A stretch of 64,000 nucleotides of DNA from Phalacrocorax aristotelis (GCF_949628215.1 NW_027441280.1:62001-126000), one strand, 5' to 3'; numbered from the stretch's first letter, positions 44,171-55,262 are shown. Notes: generated by a model from the sequence alone, not told the origin. Numbers and translations: made by a program.

Positions 44171-47100
44171 GAGAGCGAAAGTGAAAGTAGAAGCAGTGCA
44201 GGTGAAATGCGAGCAGTACGCTTTTCCTAAGTCATCTCTTCGTGTCAGGAGAGGAAAGAAAATGGAAAGAAGATGTTTGCAGGGGGTCTGTGCTGGGTTG
44301 CCTGCGCGTCTCTTCCGTGCGTCCTTGAGGAGACATTTAGCTCCTGTTGGGCGCTCGCAGGTGGAGACAGGGCGAGCTGGAGGCGGGATCGGTGCCGGCC
44401 CTGAAAAAGGGATGGGCAACGAGCTGAGAGAAGAGGGGGCAAGGGCTGAAAAAGGGTCTCCAGTTCTGCAGGGAAGGCAGCGGGATGTGACTCGGCAACC
44501 GCTCTGAGGAGTGCAGGGTCATTCGCTGCGATGAAGTCAGGGTCTGCGGCTGGCCCGGAGAGGCAGCAGAAATCCCAAACTCTTTGCAGGGGTACCGGCC
44601 AGATTAGGGCAACACCTGAACAGTAAAACCATTTAGGGGAAGCAGAGCTGGGCTGCACCGCGTGGCCAACCTCCCTCTTCTCCGTGAGTCCCAAAGGGGC
44701 AGCTCCAAGAATGTGCTGAGAATTCATCCCTTGCGCTAAAAATGAGACGTAAGTAGCACCCACCCGTGAATTTTATTTTCTCTCTCGCTCTGCGGCTCCT
44801 GCCTGCTTGTCTCTCCTCAGTGCTCACCTGCACCCGTGCTCGGATGGGGCAGCTGAGGGAAGGTGCTGCCATCTCCCCAGCCCCGGCGGACCGCCCCTCA
44901 GCTGTGTCCTCTGTCAGGGAGCGTCGTCATCTCTCCTGCCTCCCAGAGCGTGTCCTGTAGTGGCAGACGCGCGGGCTTTTCCCTGCACGCGCATACGGGA
45001 AGGGAAGCACAGTGAGAGCTGGGCTTGTCAAAGAGTAACGGGGGTGGTGGGAAGCGTAGCTAGAACCGGAGAGCTACAGCGCAAAAGCAAAGCAGACGGG
45101 ACACAAAAGTAAAATGGTGCACAGGAATGCTGAGGCGAGAACTCCCGCAGCACACAGGAAATCAGTGTCGGAATCTATTTTCTTCTGACTGCCAAATTAA
45201 AAATAATGGCACGCTTTGCAACGCTAAGCTCGCTCTGATCGTCTGAACTGTTTCTTTCCAACTCCCCACCGCCCCCAGCACACCGTTCAGCCTCCTCAGC
45301 CTGAAATGCCTTGTTTTCCTTCTTTTTTTTTTTTTTTTTTTATGACAGGGCAACTTCTGTTCCCGAGGTGGTGCCCACAGTACAGCTATCTCTTCGAAGG
45401 CAGTTTGGTTTAGGTCAGAGAATGTTTAGCCTGGACTGAATCAGCCTCTGTTTCTATTTCTGGAAATCATCGGTCCTGTGCATAAAGCCCGGAAAAAAGG
45501 AAATATGAACCAAAGGACGTGGGGCCTGCAGGGGTAGGAAAATATTTGAGAAGAGGTTCAGTGGGGAAATGACTGTTTGTCTGTGGGGCGTCCAGGCAAG
45601 CAACCCAGCTGCTAGAAAGCGGCGCTGTCCCCAGGATGGCCTCGGCGGTCCCGTCGGAGTCGGGGGAACAAGGACAAGGCAGGGTGAAGCATCTGACCTG
45701 CCGTGTGGAACGTGACTGTACAAAGCACGTGTGATGCACTGCAAGTTCATTTGTTTAAACTGTGAGTTAAAGAAGGTGTGCAGTTGCTTTGTAAACAGCC
45801 GACGCTCTAAAGCTACACCCGTCTAACTGCTAGCTGTATTAAATCTATCGTATTGCTGTTTCTGCATTAAAAAAAGTAACAAACCAACACACCTATGTAA
45901 GCACGTCTAAGTACAATGGAAAACCACTGTTTAACGCGTGGCATGTGTGGGTTGTTTTTTTGGGGTGGGAGGGTGGGGTGTATGACAAAAACCTGCGAGA
46001 GACACACGCACACACGCACGTGTAATGTTTAGCGCTCACCTAAACCCAAAAAAGAAAATCCACTCTTTATTTTGCAGCATTAGCATTAGCTTCCAGCGCA
46101 CAGCCTGAGCGCGTACCTCTGCTCTCACCATCTGCTCCCTCTTCAACCGTGTGTGGCTGTCATCATCAGCTTGCACAGGCTTTCCTCGTGCAAGTTTCCG
46201 CGACAGCTTACGAGAAGGCAGGGAAACCAACCCAGCAAGACGCGTAGTGCCTTCCTCTATGGGCTCCGTCCAGCCTTTGTTAAAATGAGCAGAAAAGAAA
46301 TCTGCTGCTGCCTTTACCCTGACTCGCTCTTACAGAGAGCATCTGACTTGACCCGCAGCAAAGCGATGCCCCAGGCAGCAGCACGTATTGGCGCGCGCCG
46401 CGGTTTCACCCACCTGTTTTACTGCGCCGGTCCTTTCCCACGGCCGATGCCGCAGATGTGGCGCGCCCCACCCCCAAACCTCTTTACGAGGGTTCCCTGG
46501 GCTCTGCAAGTCGCCTGCTGGACGTGTTGCTGATTCAGGCACGGGCAAAGTCAGCTTCTTCGCTGGCCTCGGGCCAGGGCAGCCACGTACTCGAGGGAAA
46601 CTGAGAATATCTCCAGCGAGATCTCACCGGGCGGCTGGGACCTCGTCAGTAGGGGAGAAAGCCAAGCGACTGACACTGAAAGGGAGCTCTTTGCTAGGCT
46701 GTAGATCGTAAAGTTAAAAAAGAAAACAAACCTGCCTTTTTAAAAATGCCCTCTTTTGAGTCTGCCACGTTTGATACAGATTTTTAAAATTGCAGGGTAT
46801 ATCTCCTACAGGCCTCATGCAAAGGGAAGTGAGTACTTCTGGCTCTCAGGACAAGGGGGTCCCTCAGGAGCCCAGGTGCTCACGCCAGCCGGCATCTGGC
46901 ACAGCACAGGGCAGGAGCTTTGGCAGTAGTACGTGAGCTGAGAATGAGAGTCAGGCAGCACTGCACGCTTCTCCTGTGAGCCGCCGAGGCTCGCGCGCTG
47001 TACCTTCCACGAATAAAAGGCCAGAAGAGTCAGCATTTCTGCTAGTTCCAGCCTCATCCGTACCCTCGTCGGTGTAGCTGTAAGCGAGCGTCCCGTAGCG

Positions 47101-47700
47101 ACTGGGAGCGTGGCAGCTGGGCTTCCTGCGCTGCCTTAGGTTGTGCCCTTGGAGAGACCCTTCTCCGAGCCCCGGGCTGGGTGGGCTGCGGTGCCGTTCA
47201 ACGCTGAATAGGCACGAAGGCCTATAAACAAAATGTATTTATATTGCACCCATACCCGGCAGCCAACCGCCGCTTTATTTACGTATTCTGCACCTCCTGC
47301 CGACGCTTTTAAACTTAGCCGATATTGCCGCAGTTTTCTCTGACGGGGCAGGGGACTGCCACGCAGCAGGGGGAGTTTCTGGGTGCCTCCCACGGACACA
47401 GACGTCCTCAGCTGGGTAGGGACAGGGTGAGAGCTGGAACAACTCTGCTGACATGTAAGGGCCGTCCCAGGGCAAGGCTCCTCGGTCTGGGGGCTGAAAG
47501 GCGAGCCGCGCTGGGTGGTTGGTGTGGGAGTTGTGGAGCAAGTAGGGGAAAAAAAAACCAAAAAGAAAAAACCATCCAAATGTTTCACAGCAGGTAGAAA
47601 GCTTGGCAGAAAGCAAACTGAATGCTGTAAAGACAAAAGCCGAAAGCCGGCTATGGACTGTACGAAAAGAGTCAGTGCCACGGAAAGAGGTTATTTCTTC
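44171..47700. other. Spacer, no gene identified
   Basis: Mixed sequence with a T run of about 20 at 45,324-45,342 and a short CA/CG-alternating stretch near 46,003-46,020. Short open frames exist on both strands, without splice-bounded context or a recognisable domain. Confidence 0.4.
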
Positions 47701-47749
47701 AACTGACCATAGGAGGCTTTTTGTGAGATAACACAACACCTCTTCTTTC

Positions 47750-48794
47750 TGCTACAGCGCGGCACCGCAGCAGTAATGGGCCAGAGCGTGCGAGCGCCTT
47801 TGGCAGGATCGGTAACGGCCGGGGCACGGCCGACCGGCCAGCCCACCTTCCGCACAAGGAAAACACCATTCCCCTGGAACGCCACGCAGACCCAGGACGG
47901 GTAAGGCGGAGGCCGAGCCCAGGCGCCCCCATTGCCAAGGACCACCTTGGCCTTGCAGCGTCTCACGCTTCGGGGTGTTCTGCTGGCCGTGGCTAAGCTC
48001 AGGCCCTCTGCTCGTGGCTGCCCCCGGTCCCCCGGCGCCGGTCGGGCCCCAGCCCCCAGCGCGGTGCGGCGCAGGGCAGTGACCCAGCAGGGCGGCCCCA
48101 CGGGCCCCAGCCCCCCACCCCTCGCCGTGCCTGCGGCCAGGGCCCCGCGGCCGCCGGCCCCTTCCTCCTCTGCCCGCTCCCGTCGCGGACGGCTCGGTAT
48201 GTGTCACGAGGGGCAGCCCCGTTGAGCAGCTCTGGGAGGGCGCGCGGCTCTGCCCGGCCGTGACCGGGGCCCGCAGGGGTTTCCCGCTCGCTCGCTCGCC
48301 CCGAAAGGAGCTGGCCCCGAGCCGGCGCGTCCCCCCCCGCCCGGCCCACGGCGCCCTCGCGAGCTGAGCGCGGCCCGGCCAGCAGGGGGCGCTGGCGCTC
48401 AACGGCTGGGCGCGGGGGCGGTCCGGCGCGGGGGAGGGGCCGGTGGGGGCCGGTCCTTCCGGCCGCCCTCTAAGGGCCGCCCCGCGGGGCTCCGGCTTCC
48501 GGTGGCGCAGCGCGGCGGAGCGGAGGTGGGGGGGGTGCGTGGGGCGGCTGCGCCGCGAGGTGTCTCTTTGCGGTGCCGGGGCCCCTCTGCGGCCCGGCGT
48601 GGGAAGCCCGTGGCCGGCGGAGACTGCTCGGAGCTGGGCGGGGAGCACCGCGGCAGTCCGACCGCAGGCAGCCATCCCCTGCGGTGGCCGCCAGCTCCTC
48701 AGGACTCCTGGAGGCCTGGCAGCGCCCGACCCTCGCCTGCGGCAGCCGCCTGGGAGAGCAGCGCGGCCGTGTGTCCGGGGGCCGGAGAGCGCTG
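47750..48794 (+). promoter_or_regulatory. CpG island with ETS-like and CTCF-like sites
   Basis: Dense CpG from about 48,000. The sequence gcttccggtggcgcag near 48,495 resembles an ETS site next to a start region. A candidate first exon ends at donor gcgctg|gtgagt (48,794/48,795). The left flank is also CpG-rich, so divergent transcription is possible. Confidence 0.5.
48379..48397 (+). promoter_or_regulatory. CTCF-type motif
   Basis: CCAGCAGGGGGCGCTGGCG matches the CTCF core consensus (CCASYAGRKGGC) perfectly by eye. It lies inside the CpG island, about 0.4 kb upstream of the G-rich minisatellite. Confidence 0.6.
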
Positions 48795-48814
48795 GTGAGT
48801 GAGTTCGGGCAGCG

Positions 48815-49520
48815 GTGGAGGCTCCGTGCCGGGCCCGACCCCGGGCCGGGGTGGGGGGGGGGCGGCTCCGTGCCGGGCCCGACCCCGGGCCGGGGTGGGG
48901 GGGGGCGGCTCCGTGCCGGGCCCGACCCCGGGCCCGGGGCCGGGCCGGGGTGGGGGGGGGCGGCTCCGTGCCGGGCCCGACCCCGGGCCCGGGGCCGGGG
49001 TGGGGGGGGGCGGCTCCGTGCCGGGCCCGGGGCCGGGCCCGGGGCCGGGGTGGGGGGGGGCGGCTCCGTGCCGGGCCCGGGGCCGGGCCCGGGGCCGGGG
49101 TGGGGGGGGGGCGGCTCCGTGCCGGGCCCGGGGCCGGGCCCGGGCCGGGGTGGGGGGGGCGGCTCCGTGCCGGGCCCGGGGCCGGGCCCGGGCCGGGGTG
49201 GGGGGGGGCGGCTCCGTGCCGGGCCCGGGGCCGGGCCCGGGCCGGGGGTGGGGGGGGGGGGGCGGCTGCGTGCCGGGCCCGACCCCGGGCCGCTCCGGGC
49301 CGGGGTGGGGGGGGGGGGGGCGGCTCCGGGCCGGGCCCGGGCCCGGGCCGCTCCGGGTGGGGGGGGGGGGGGGCTGCTCCGGGCCGGGCCCGGGCCCGGG
49401 CCGCTCCGGGCCGGGGTGGGGGGGGGGGGGGGCGGCTCCGGGCCGGGCCCGGGCCCGGGCCGCTCCGGGCCGGGGTGGGGGTGGGGGGCGGCTCCGGGCC
49501 GGGCCCGGGCCCCGCAGAGA
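48815..49520 (+). repeat. G-rich minisatellite just after a splice donor
   Basis: About 14-15 units, each with ggctcc-gtgccgggcccg, a gccgggcc stretch and a run of 7-14 G. Starts of gctcc include 48821, 48865, 48908, 48963, 49013, 49063, 49114, 49162, 49211, 49323, 49376, 49435 and 49491, with spacing of 43-60 bp. Unit length drifts upward to the right, where gggccgctccgg is added. The G runs lie on the + strand, i.e. the non-template strand if the CpG island fires rightward. Long Pro/Gly/Arg-rich open frames across it on both strands are compositional. Confidence 0.9.
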
Positions 49521-50350
49521 AGCCCTGGTCGGGCATCGTTCGCTTTTGCACAATGTAGGGCTTTCCCCGTCTATTTTCTGTGTACTGTGTTTTGGGCCAC
49601 CTGAAACCCTTTGGCCGGGTAGGTTTGGTGCGGGGAGATGGCAGGTCTGGAGCCTGAAAGATCTCGGGTGGGGGGCGGGGGAGGTATTTTTGCCTTAAAA
49701 CTCTGAGCCCACCTCGTGTGTCATGTCGTGTTATCACGTCGTGAGTCTGGTGACTGTGGCAAATGGCTCAGTTGGGCGTTTTCTGATAAATAACTTCTGA
49801 ACGTGTGCGTGTGTAGGCACGGGGAGATTTGTGCAGGGTGACAGAGCCCCTTGTGCTTCTGTGCTAATGTCTACCTGTTCTAGACCTCCAGTGTTGGAAA
49901 GCCTTTGTTTAGTGCCTAGTTGTGCCTGCGTAACAAATGTTTTAGCTGCTGATGTGTTATACCTCTGCTGTGAACTTTTTCCTGGGTGGCTTGATTGTTT
50001 CTGGTTGTCCGTGTAAATCTAGGCAGATATTTTCTGCCCGGTGGTGAAGCCTATCGCTTTGGATAACAAAGGGCAGGAGAGCAATAAAGAAAAAGGTGAT
50101 TCGTCTGCTGCAGCTCCTTGGAAACGATTCGTTCCTTATTTTCTGCCGTTGGGGAGGTGTTGTGCTTTCCAGATAATGCAGCCTCTCCTGTGCCTGTCCA
50201 CGCCGTGCATTTTTGTCCTGCCCTTGCTTGAAAAGGCTCTCCTTGCCTTCTTCCTCTGTGCTGCAGTTGGCTTAATCTCTCGCTGCTGCTGCTGGAAGAG
50301 GATAAAGGGAGTGTTGTTGATCGGGTTGTTAAAAGCTTTTTCGCGGGCTG
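49521..50350. other. Spacer, no gene identified
   Basis: Ordinary sequence between two GC-rich islands. Possible splice-like AG/GT pairs are present, but none stands out. Confidence 0.4.
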
Positions 50351-51480
50351 TAACGCGCGGGAAGGGGTGGGCGGGGGGGGGGCGACTCAGTACGGGGGAG
50401 GGGGAGGATCAGGCTGCGGGGAAAATGGGAAACCAACATCACCCTTCCCTCCTACGGCGCAGCCCGGCTGCACGGCTCCCCGGGGATGCCCCTGCCCCGC
50501 GGGTGTACCGTGTGTGCGCCCCCCGCGTGGGGCGGGGGGGGACGACACACCCCCACACAGTCGGCGGCACTGGGGCAACCCCTGCCCCAGGGCTCCGCGC
50601 TCGTACCCGGCTCTCCCCGCTCCGGCACGGCACGGGGCTGGACGCACCGAGGAGACCCCGGAGCGGCTTCTCGCGGCTGGGCGAGAACAGGGCCTGGCCC
50701 CGAGCAGCCGAGCGGGCACCGCCGGTAGCTCGGAGGAGCGGGGCCGGCTCGGCTCGAGGCGTCAGAGCGAAAAGGGACGAGAACCGTCCCGGAGCGTTGG
50801 GGGGGCGGCGGATGGTCCGGTGGCCGGGTTCGGCTCCGTGCCGGGCCGTGGGGCAGCCGGAGCCGCGCCGGGGGGCAGGTGAGGAGCCGCGTGGCCGGGC
50901 GCGCTGTGGGTCGGCGGGTTTCGGCTGTGGGGTCTCCCGGTCCGCGGAGTCCCCGGGGGGGGGGTTGCGGGCAGCAGTGGCCCCGGGCCGAGCGCTTTCG
51001 TGGGTCGGTGGTTGTGTTTTGGGGCCGAGCCCGTGCCCGGCCGTGGGGAAGTAGGGGCAGCCCCACCCGGCTCTCGGCTGCTCCTCGTCGGGGTCGGGCG
51101 GCGGCGGCGACCCCGGCGGGGGCTCCTGTGGTGCCGGGCGGGTCCCCCCTTGCCCGCGAGGCAGGCAAGGACCCTGGCTGCTGCCGCCGCGGTTTGCTGG
51201 AGGCGGGCTGGGCCCGGCCCCCTGTGGGGTTGGGGTGCGGGCCCGGCGCTGCCGGGGAAACGCGGCCTGCGAGAGCAGGAAGAAAGCGCTGCCGGGCCGG
51301 CGCTGGGCTGCCCCGCTGGGGTGCGGGGCCGGGCCCGCGCAGTTCAGTTCCCAAGGCCTCCCCGACAGTGCCCGCGTGGGCCGTGGGGGTGCAGGGCTGT
51401 GGGGTGGCTGCGCTCTCCGCGCCCCTGAGCGTTGCCCGTGGGGACTGCGGAGGGGGCCGGGACGCAGCCAGGCTCAGCTG
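50351..51480 (+). promoter_or_regulatory. Third CpG island
   Basis: Very GC-rich, with a strong donor-like ggggcag|gtgagg at 50,878/50,879. It could be a separate promoter. Many long open frames occur on both strands because stops are rare at this composition; none has recognisable domain content. Confidence 0.4.
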
Positions 51481-51760
51481 GTTTGGTCCCTGAACGGGGA
51501 GAGCACAGCTCTTCTGTTCCTGGGCCTTGAGAGCAGGCTCCTGTGGCTGATGCCGGGGCCCTGAAACAGATCGAGTCGTGCGTTTTGAGGGCCTGAGCGA
51601 GGGGACTAAGTCGTGTGGTTTTGGGCTGAGGAGCAGAGGTCAAGTGCTGCATTTTTGGGACTTGAGAACAGGCTCAGCAGCTGGGCTTTTTGGCTCAGAA
51701 CCGGTCCCAAAGTGAGCTGGTTTGGGGGCCAAAAGCAGCAGCCGGTTTGGCTGCTTGTGC
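51481..51760. repeat. Weak local repeats
   Basis: Loosely repeated words (ttgagagcaggctc/ttgagaacaggctc, agctggtttgg, gggcctgag/gggctgagg) suggest an old degenerate tandem repeat of roughly 50-130 bp. Confidence 0.35.
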
Positions 51761-53319
51761 AGGCTGGGGGGTGGGGGCATTGGGGGCTGCAGGGGAAAGC
51801 AGGGGTTGGGCAGGGTACGAGGACCCTCCCCGGAGGTGGGGGTCCGGTCACATCGGACCCCGAAGTTCGGGAGGCCGGCATGCACCAGAGCGAACTCGCC
51901 ACCTGAGGCGGGTCTCTGGAGGAAGGGCGCTTTTTGGATCCAGCGCAGCGCACCCTCTTTGGGTCCAGCTCTTCTTTCTGCGCTGCTTAGAATAGTTATT
52001 AACCAATTAATTAATCATACAAACTAAGTCACAACAGCTCTGTCGGCTCCATCGTGGTTCGGAGCTCTGAATCGGTTTCACTTGGTGTCTAACATGTTTT
52101 TTCCCCGAGGAGAGGCTAAGTTTCAAAGTTAATTAGTTTTCTCATAAGTGTGTCAGTCAATAAAATTGAGTTACGATTGTTAAAACCACAAAGGTGACAG
52201 GAGTCTCACGGATCTGGTCTATTTCTGAAAATGTATTCATCCCATGCAAATGTCATCGGGATACAGATCATCTGCACTTCATGCTCTGACAAGACAAGAT
52301 GCTGAGACAGGGATGAGCTCCAAAAGGACTACTGAAAAGAAGAAAAAGGCATTCCACAGTCATGGGGTTTTTTTGGTTGCGTTTGGGGGGGCGGGGTGGC
52401 TTTAACAAAAGAGTGCAGTGTTGGCCGGCAGCAGCCTGCAGAGCACTTTTGCTGCCTGATCTCTCCTTTTCTTCTCTTCCACTCCTCTTTCAGGGCTGTA
52501 ATTGTCATTTGGATAGTTTTAGAAGAGCAGTTAAGTTGCTCGCCTGTGTCAGTGTGCTGGTAATACCAGGAAGGTGAATGCTTGAACCGGTCGGGCGGGT
52601 AGGAATGAATAACTTGGCTGCAGGTAGAACTTCTGAGGGAAGACCAGCAAAACCAGGAAGCAAATAGCAAGTTCCCAAAAAATGTGCGGGTGTCAAACAC
52701 ATAAAAGTTTCATTGCCGAATGTTTTTGGGAATATGTTCCCAATGGCTATTTTTAGTAAACATAAATTTTCAGGAGATTCAGGGTTGTGCGTGGCAAAAC
52801 ATGTCCCTCTGTTTTTGTGTCCTGCCGCACAAACGGCCGGCGGCAGGGCTCTTGTTCCCTGCTCTCGCTATTGCCACAGCAGGGCTGCGATATTTAGACC
52901 TAAGAGATGGGTTTAGGAATGGAAGGAGAGAGAACGCCTGTGTTCTGTAAGGGCTATGAATGCTGACCCTTTGTCTCCGTCTGCCGCTTTTCCTGTGCGG
53001 GTGATGAAGCTGTTTTACTTTTCTCTGTTGTTCCAGGTCTAAATAGCTGCGAAGCTGTCGCCGCTGTGGGTGCGCAATTTGTGTTGCTGTGTTTCTGTGG
53101 AGTTCTAGCTACGGCTCGCTTCTAGTGTGGCCAAGCGTCAAGGTAGGGCTTTCAGTTTAAAGCTTCAGAAGCGCTGCGCGCCGAGATGGGTGTAGGTGAA
53201 ACTGCTGTTGCGCCTGCAGCTGTGCTCGCAGGGATGCTGGGTGGCTCTGCATCAAACCGGCGAGGTGCGCGTGGACCTCCGTCGGGCTGCGCCCTGGGTG
53301 CGCGAGCGTGCGGTGTTTT
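51761..53319. other. Spacer, no gene identified
   Basis: AT content rises from about 51,990. A splice-like segment lies near 53,039-53,142 (acceptor tgttgttccag, donor tcaag|gtaggg), but its frames contain stops near the start. Confidence 0.4.
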
Positions 53320-53745
53320 TGCTGTTCCGGCTTGCACGTGCGAGGGCTTAACGTTTGATTTAATGCATTTCCTTTAACGGCAGGCTGTAGTTGGGCTCTA
53401 GACGGTATTCCTACGTGGGCACAAGAGCTGTGGAATGGTTAAGCTGTTGCTGTGCCTCCAGGTGACTTGTTCAGTAACGCTGTTTTTCCAGGTGCAGATG
53501 GATGAGTCGTGCAGGGCAACGGAGGAGGGCCCAGGGGAGCGCTGTAAGAAGGTGAGTCTGTGTAGTACTGGAGGGAAGATGTGACTGATGGCTATAGGGC
53601 TCCATTATGGGTTTTACTCTTTTTTTTTTTTGTGATCCGAGGGTGCTAAGCGATGAGCCGAGCGTGATCTGGGCCCTGGAGGTGAGTCAGGCAAGGTGAC
53701 CGGTGCTTGGTGGGCTGGAGTAGGTGTTCTTTTTCAGGTTATTCA
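53320..53745 (+). repeat. Module M, copy 3
   Basis: Homologous to 33,075-33,500 and 34,150-34,655. It keeps both splice signals of the embedded exon-like segment, so it is the best preserved of the three. Confidence 0.75.
53492..53551 (+). other. Candidate exon in module M copy 3, 60 bp
   Basis: Acceptor gctgtttttccag, donor agaag|gtgagt. It is exactly 60 bp and open in frame (VQMDESCRATEEGPGERCKK). The two paralogous modules each keep only one of the two splice signals. No family recognised. Confidence 0.3.
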
Positions 53746-53756
53746 GGGTTTTTTCT

Positions 53757-54165
53757 CCTTCTCTTCACTTTCCCATCCCAATTTGGGGCCGATTCCCTCA
53801 AACGGGGACTTCCCCCTGTGGGGCTGCTTATGCAGCCTGGGAGCTGCTGCCTGGGCACAAAAATACCTCAAACCCCTTACTCTGGGTCTGCAATGGGGGG
53901 TGAAAAAACAGAAAGAATTCTGGTGGAAAGAAAACAACTTGGGGCTTCTGGGAAAGCCAACTCCAGCTGGATTTGTGCAGCTGGAAAGGAAAAAAAGGGT
54001 GGTGGTGGGGAAGGAACAACCACCTAAAAGCACCCACCAACCATTCTCATGCACAAAACCGAAAGTGAAAATGACCATTTTTTGTAGGGTAAAAGCACAA
54101 AAAGTCCCCACAGAACTCAGTAGTTTGGAAAAGCAACCCCAATTATTACATTATGTAAAGAAGGC
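53757..54165 (+). repeat. Duplicated block D, copy 2
   Basis: Counterpart of 38,195-38,590, in the same orientation, about 15.6 kb away. Confidence 0.8.
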
Positions 54166-54189
54166 GGGGAAAAAAAGAAAACCAAAACA

Positions 54190-54500
54190 AAACCCTATCA
54201 CAACCCTGATGCCACATGCCTACCAGCAGTTCCTGGGGCTTATTCTGCGGGGGTGGGGAACCCAACCTTGTTCCCCAGGTTTGCTGTGCTGCTTCTCCTC
54301 CCTCGGGCATGCGGGGGGCAGTGGCATGGACAGTAGCAAGCACCAGACGTTTTTAAGCGGTCGAGAGGAAAGGACAAATGCTCGAGACGCTTTGCTGTTT
54401 GGTGCAGAGGCAATGAATGGTGCTGCTGGGGCTGCGAGGGGGAAAGGTGCAGAGGAATAGAAGCTCTGTGGATGCAGCCAAGTTATGGTTTCTGGATGGT
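54190..54500 (+). repeat. Duplicated block E, copy 2
   Basis: Counterpart of 39,325-39,660. Here D and E lie next to each other without the 0.7-kb interval found in copy 1. Confidence 0.8.
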
Positions 54501-54533
54501 ATTAATCGAGAAGAGTAATTCAGATAATGCTGC

Positions 54534-54618
54534 TGCCCAGCGACCAGAATTGGGTACTGAGCCCGGGAGCCGCGCACGCGCGGTGGCGTCCCTGTGATCC
54601 CCATTGCTCTCTCCGCAG
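54534..54618 (+). repeat. Single diverged NRF1-minisatellite unit
   Basis: gcgaccagaattgggtactg, then gagccgcgcacgcgcggtgg, then cattgctctctccgcag follow the order of the 76-bp unit (gcgacca..cggtactg, gccgcgcatgcgcagtgg, ttgctctctgctgcc). The central word is cgcgcacgcgcg, still within the NRF1 consensus (YGCGCAYGCGCR). Only one copy is present at the place where copy 1 of the block carries the 2.9-kb array. Confidence 0.7.
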
Positions 54619-54682
54619 GTAACAGCCCTGCGATGCTGCGGTGCCTGCGAGGTGATGCCGCCGTGCTCGTTGCTGCTTCCTG
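54619..54682 (+). other. Candidate exon after the single NRF1 unit, 64 bp
   Basis: Acceptor ttgctctctccgcag, donor tcctg|gtaagg. One frame is open (VTALRCCGACEVMPPCSLLL). It lies upstream of exon B of R1, so a transcript starting near the NRF1 unit could splice into the right array. Confidence 0.25.
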
Positions 54683-55152
54683 GTAAGGAAAGGCCTCCTC
54701 CGCTCCTGCTGCAGCGTGGTGGTGTGTCGGACACGATTCCCTGTGTCGGGTGAGGCCTAGGGCTGCCGGCGAGGTGAGCGAGCGCCTTTGGTGGGTGCAG
54801 GGGTGTCTCCTTGTGTGCCTGCACTACTGGGGCTGGTGGGATGGGAAGCTTCAAACGACCCGCCGAGGCAGGCTTCTGGTATGCTAAAGGCGAGTGGGTG
54901 AGGGCAGCCCTAGGAGTTACTCGGGAGCTGATAGAAGGGAAGAAGGAAAGGAGGAGGAGGATGATGACCTTTTCCCCCTGCCCAGGGTGCAGAAGATGGC
55001 CGACTCTCCAGCTCACCAGAGCTCCCCCTCAGCCTCCCCTGGCCCCCCTTGCCCAGTGCGCCTGCTCCCAGCTCCAGCACGAGCGAGCTAGGCTACGTGC
55101 CGAGGAAGCCTCATCTCGTAAGAGCTGTAAGACACCCATGTGTTCTCTTCAG

Positions 55153-55262
55153 GTGGAGGACGGCCTAGAGTCTGGAGCTGCAGAAGAGGCAGGGAGGAAA
55201 GAAGGGGAAAGAAGCATGTGAACGGCTAAATTGTGCCAGCAGCGCTGAGAGCGAGAGTCGCG
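55153..55262 (+). other. Candidate exon B, R1 edge copy
   Basis: Length and both splice signals are preserved although the flanking DNA has diverged. The differences are gtggaggacgg and aggaaagaagg in place of gtggaggtcgg and aggagaggagg. Confidence 0.42.

Noticed and set aside
47752-49737. A 661-codon Pro/Arg/Gly-rich open frame on the minus strand, and 250-340-codon frames on the plus strand
   Set aside because: They follow the G-run minisatellite and CpG island. Stops are rare at this composition in every frame, and there is no domain or sensible start context.
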